Virus record (IMG/VR): IMGVR_UViG_3300042316_000197
Span: 1-46,444 of that record
Strand: one strand, 5' to 3'
DNA length: 46,444 nucleotides
From: a virus
This document shows positions 45,289 through 46,444 of the stretch, in pieces. Within the stretch, counting starts at the first letter, position 1; each line of letters opens with the position of its first letter. The position numbers and the translations under genes were made by a program. A model generated the notes under the pieces. The model had not been told where the DNA came from, ran no database searches, and worked only from the letters and a program-made list of their open reading frames with translations.

Positions 45289-45491
45289 TGAGCACAAAAG
45301 AAAAAGTAGATTTACTATTAAGTAAATGGGTTAGTAGAAAGTTAATGGTATTTATAATAGCATCAGTTGGATTATTTTTTGGTAATTTGGAATCTAATGA
45401 TTGGGTAATTGTAGCGACGGCATATATTGCAATAGAGGGAACGACAAGCATCGTAGAAAGATTAATGAAGTCTAAACTAGACTTAAAATAA
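45288..45491 (+). CDS. Second holin-like membrane protein
   Basis: A 67-aa protein with two hydrophobic spans (LMVFIIASVGLFFG and WVIVATAYIAIEGTTSI) and a basic end. The pattern 'vsRKl.v.iiat..lf.g.l.S..wv.ia..Yi..qg..d' is typical of phage holin-like proteins next to lysis enzymes. Confidence 0.7.
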   Translation: MSTKEKVDLLLSKWVSRKLMVFIIASVGLFFGNLESNDWVIVATAYIAIEGTTSIVERLMKSKLDLK

Positions 45492-45500
45492 ACAATACTA

Positions 45501-45884
45501 ATGGTAATAACAATAAAAAGATTATACAAAACTGAAACCTCAACAATAGGAGAACTTCTAGTTAATGGGATATGGGAATGTTTTACACTAGAAGATACCG
45601 AAAGGAAAATAAAAATAAAAGGCGAAACAGCAATACCTAAAGGTACTTATAGGGTAATAATAAATGAATCAAATAGATTTAAAAGATTATTGCCTTTATT
45701 AATTGATGTTCCTAATTTTGAAGGCGTGCGTATTCATAGCGGGAATTCAAATCATGATACAGAAGGTTGTATACTTGTGGGTCAAACAAGAAACAAGAAC
45801 TACATAGGACAATCAAGGAAGGCGTTTGAAAAGTTATTTAAAAAAATGCAAGCAGCTAAAGATATAACATTAACAATTTTATAA
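45501..45884 (+). CDS. DUF5675 family lysis protein (L,D-transpeptidase-like)
   Basis: A 127-aa protein with FTLEDTERK (about 30), AIPKGTYRVIINES (about 45-58), NFEGVRIHSGNSNHDTEGCI (about 72-91) and ILVGQTR. The HxG...S/T.GC pattern resembles YkuD-like catalytic sites. It lies between a holin-like and a spanin-like gene, so it most likely acts on the cell wall as a second lysis enzyme. Confidence 0.75.
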   Translation: MVITIKRLYKTETSTIGELLVNGIWECFTLEDTERKIKIKGETAIPKGTYRVIINESNRFKRLLPLLIDVPNFEGVRIHSGNSNHDTEGCILVGQTRNKNYIGQSRKAFEKLFKKMQAAKDITLTIL

Positions 45885-45885
45885 T

Positions 45886-46386
45886 ATGAAGAATATAATA
45901 ACAATGCTTCTTTTGGTTTTAATTACATCCTGCGGGGCTAGGAAAGTTAGTAAAGAAACACTAACGATAAAAAAAGATAGCATTGTAAAAACAGACATTG
46001 CGGTTACAACTATAGAAAACCAAAATAAAAAAGACTCTACAAACATAAACACATTAGTTTTAACAGACGAGTTTATTATAACGCCAATAGATACAGCTAA
46101 GCCGATATTCGTAAATAACGTAGAATATAAAAACGTTGTTTTAAAGATAAAAAAAACTAAAGCTAATACTTTATATACAAATAACAAAACGGAGTCTAAT
46201 ACTAAGCTTAAAGACTCAATAGTAGGCATTGTAGCCATTAAAAAAGAAACTGTAAATGAAGACTCAAAGTTTATTGACAAAAAAGAAAGTATTGTTGGGA
46301 ATATTATCGTATATTCAATACTATTATTATTTTGGATTATTGTTATATTGTTTATTAGAAAAACGTATAAAGAGTATGTTGCGTAG
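45886..46386 (+). CDS. Probable unimolecular spanin (u-spanin)
   Basis: A 166-aa protein with a lipoprotein signal peptide (MKNIITMLLLVLITSC, lipobox ITSC, C16) and also a C-terminal membrane span (about 140-157, IIVYSILLLFWIIVILFI). Lipid anchor at one end and inner-membrane anchor at the other is the u-spanin layout known from phage T1 gp11; the middle is Thr/Lys/Val-rich and would span the periplasm. It would fuse inner and outer membranes at the end of lysis. It directly follows the DUF5675 gene. Confidence 0.75.
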   Translation: MKNIITMLLLVLITSCGARKVSKETLTIKKDSIVKTDIAVTTIENQNKKDSTNINTLVLTDEFIITPIDTAKPIFVNNVEYKNVVLKIKKTKANTLYTNNKTESNTKLKDSIVGIVAIKKETVNEDSKFIDKKESIVGNIIVYSILLLFWIIVILFIRKTYKEYVA

Positions 46387-46422
46387 TTAAAGTTAAAAAT
46401 TATACGTAATAATAAAATTATT

Positions 46423-46440
46423 CAATCAAATCAAATCAAA
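46423..46440 (+). promoter_or_regulatory. Translation leader of the next (cut-off) gene
   Basis: The window ends in CAATCAAATCAAATCAAA followed by TTAA. The same ATCAAA repeat stands directly before the ATGs of the genes at 34587 (plus), 23469 and 23790 (minus) and, in shorter form, 26814 and 21873. So another gene probably starts right after position 46444. Confidence 0.45.
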
Positions 46441-46444
46441 TTAA

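Noticed and set aside
45170-45529. 119-aa minus-strand open frame
   Set aside because: It is antisense to two overlapping lysis-region genes in a coherent plus-strand block.

Overview
This window is a 46 kb stretch of an AT-rich, double-stranded DNA phage (or prophage-like) genome that most likely infects a member of the Bacteroidota. Four things point there: the promoter-like element TAnnTTTG recurs before gene blocks (TATCTTTG, TACCTTTG, TATATTTG, TACATTTG); Shine-Dalgarno sites are mostly absent and replaced by A-rich leaders with ATCAAATCAAATG; the main replication protein has a VirE/BT4734-type primase half; and several proteins resemble families common in Bacteroidota phages. A run of ejection-type internal virion proteins suggests a podovirus-like particle. 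Terminase, portal and major capsid genes are not present and probably lie just outside, so the window is not a whole genome. All family calls are from reading the translations; no database search was run.

Layout. (1) 1-10565, plus strand: a 5'-truncated tail protein, a tail stabilisation-type protein, a GNAT acetyltransferase and three ejection-type internal virion proteins, the last 2064 aa long with an embedded GNAT-like domain. (2) 10562-33193, minus strand: a long, tightly overlapping early/replication block. It holds nucleases, two DnaA-domain-IV-like proteins, a SNF2-type helicase, a primase-SF3 helicase, an SSB-like protein, an annealing protein with its exonuclease partner, two MazG-type proteins, two HNH proteins, an SPFH lipoprotein, and an amidoligase next to a class II glutamine amidotransferase, plus many tiny proteins, several of them single-pass membrane peptides. 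Inside this block are an integron-like cassette array (three attC-like inverted repeats around a macro-domain gene and a hypothetical gene) and three tRNA-like elements with abnormal anticodon regions. (3) 32251-33877: mostly non-coding, repeat- and hairpin-rich DNA between the two divergent gene blocks, a candidate replication origin and control region. (4) 33878-37235, plus strand: a single-gene unit with its own promoter and terminator, then a control region with seven 10-bp iterons, then a GroEL-like/GroES-like chaperonin operon with small genes between them. (5) 37204-37644, minus: a winged-helix protein. (6) 37700-46386, plus: an array of small disordered proteins sharing a short N-terminal motif, virion proteins, a holin/endopeptidase pair, a tail fibre with internal repeats, and a second lysis module ending in a probable one-gene (u-type) spanin.

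How it may work together (inference): the minus block takes over replication and recombination; the CGACAT-type iterons occur both upstream of the primase-helicase and upstream of the chaperonin operon, so one regulator or initiator may link the two. The chaperonin pair probably helps fold phage structural proteins made by the late plus-strand blocks. The most unusual items are the attC-like cassette array, the tRNA-like elements without a usable anticodon loop, the predicted pseudoknot before the SSB-like gene, the 10-bp iterons, and the shared-motif small protein array.
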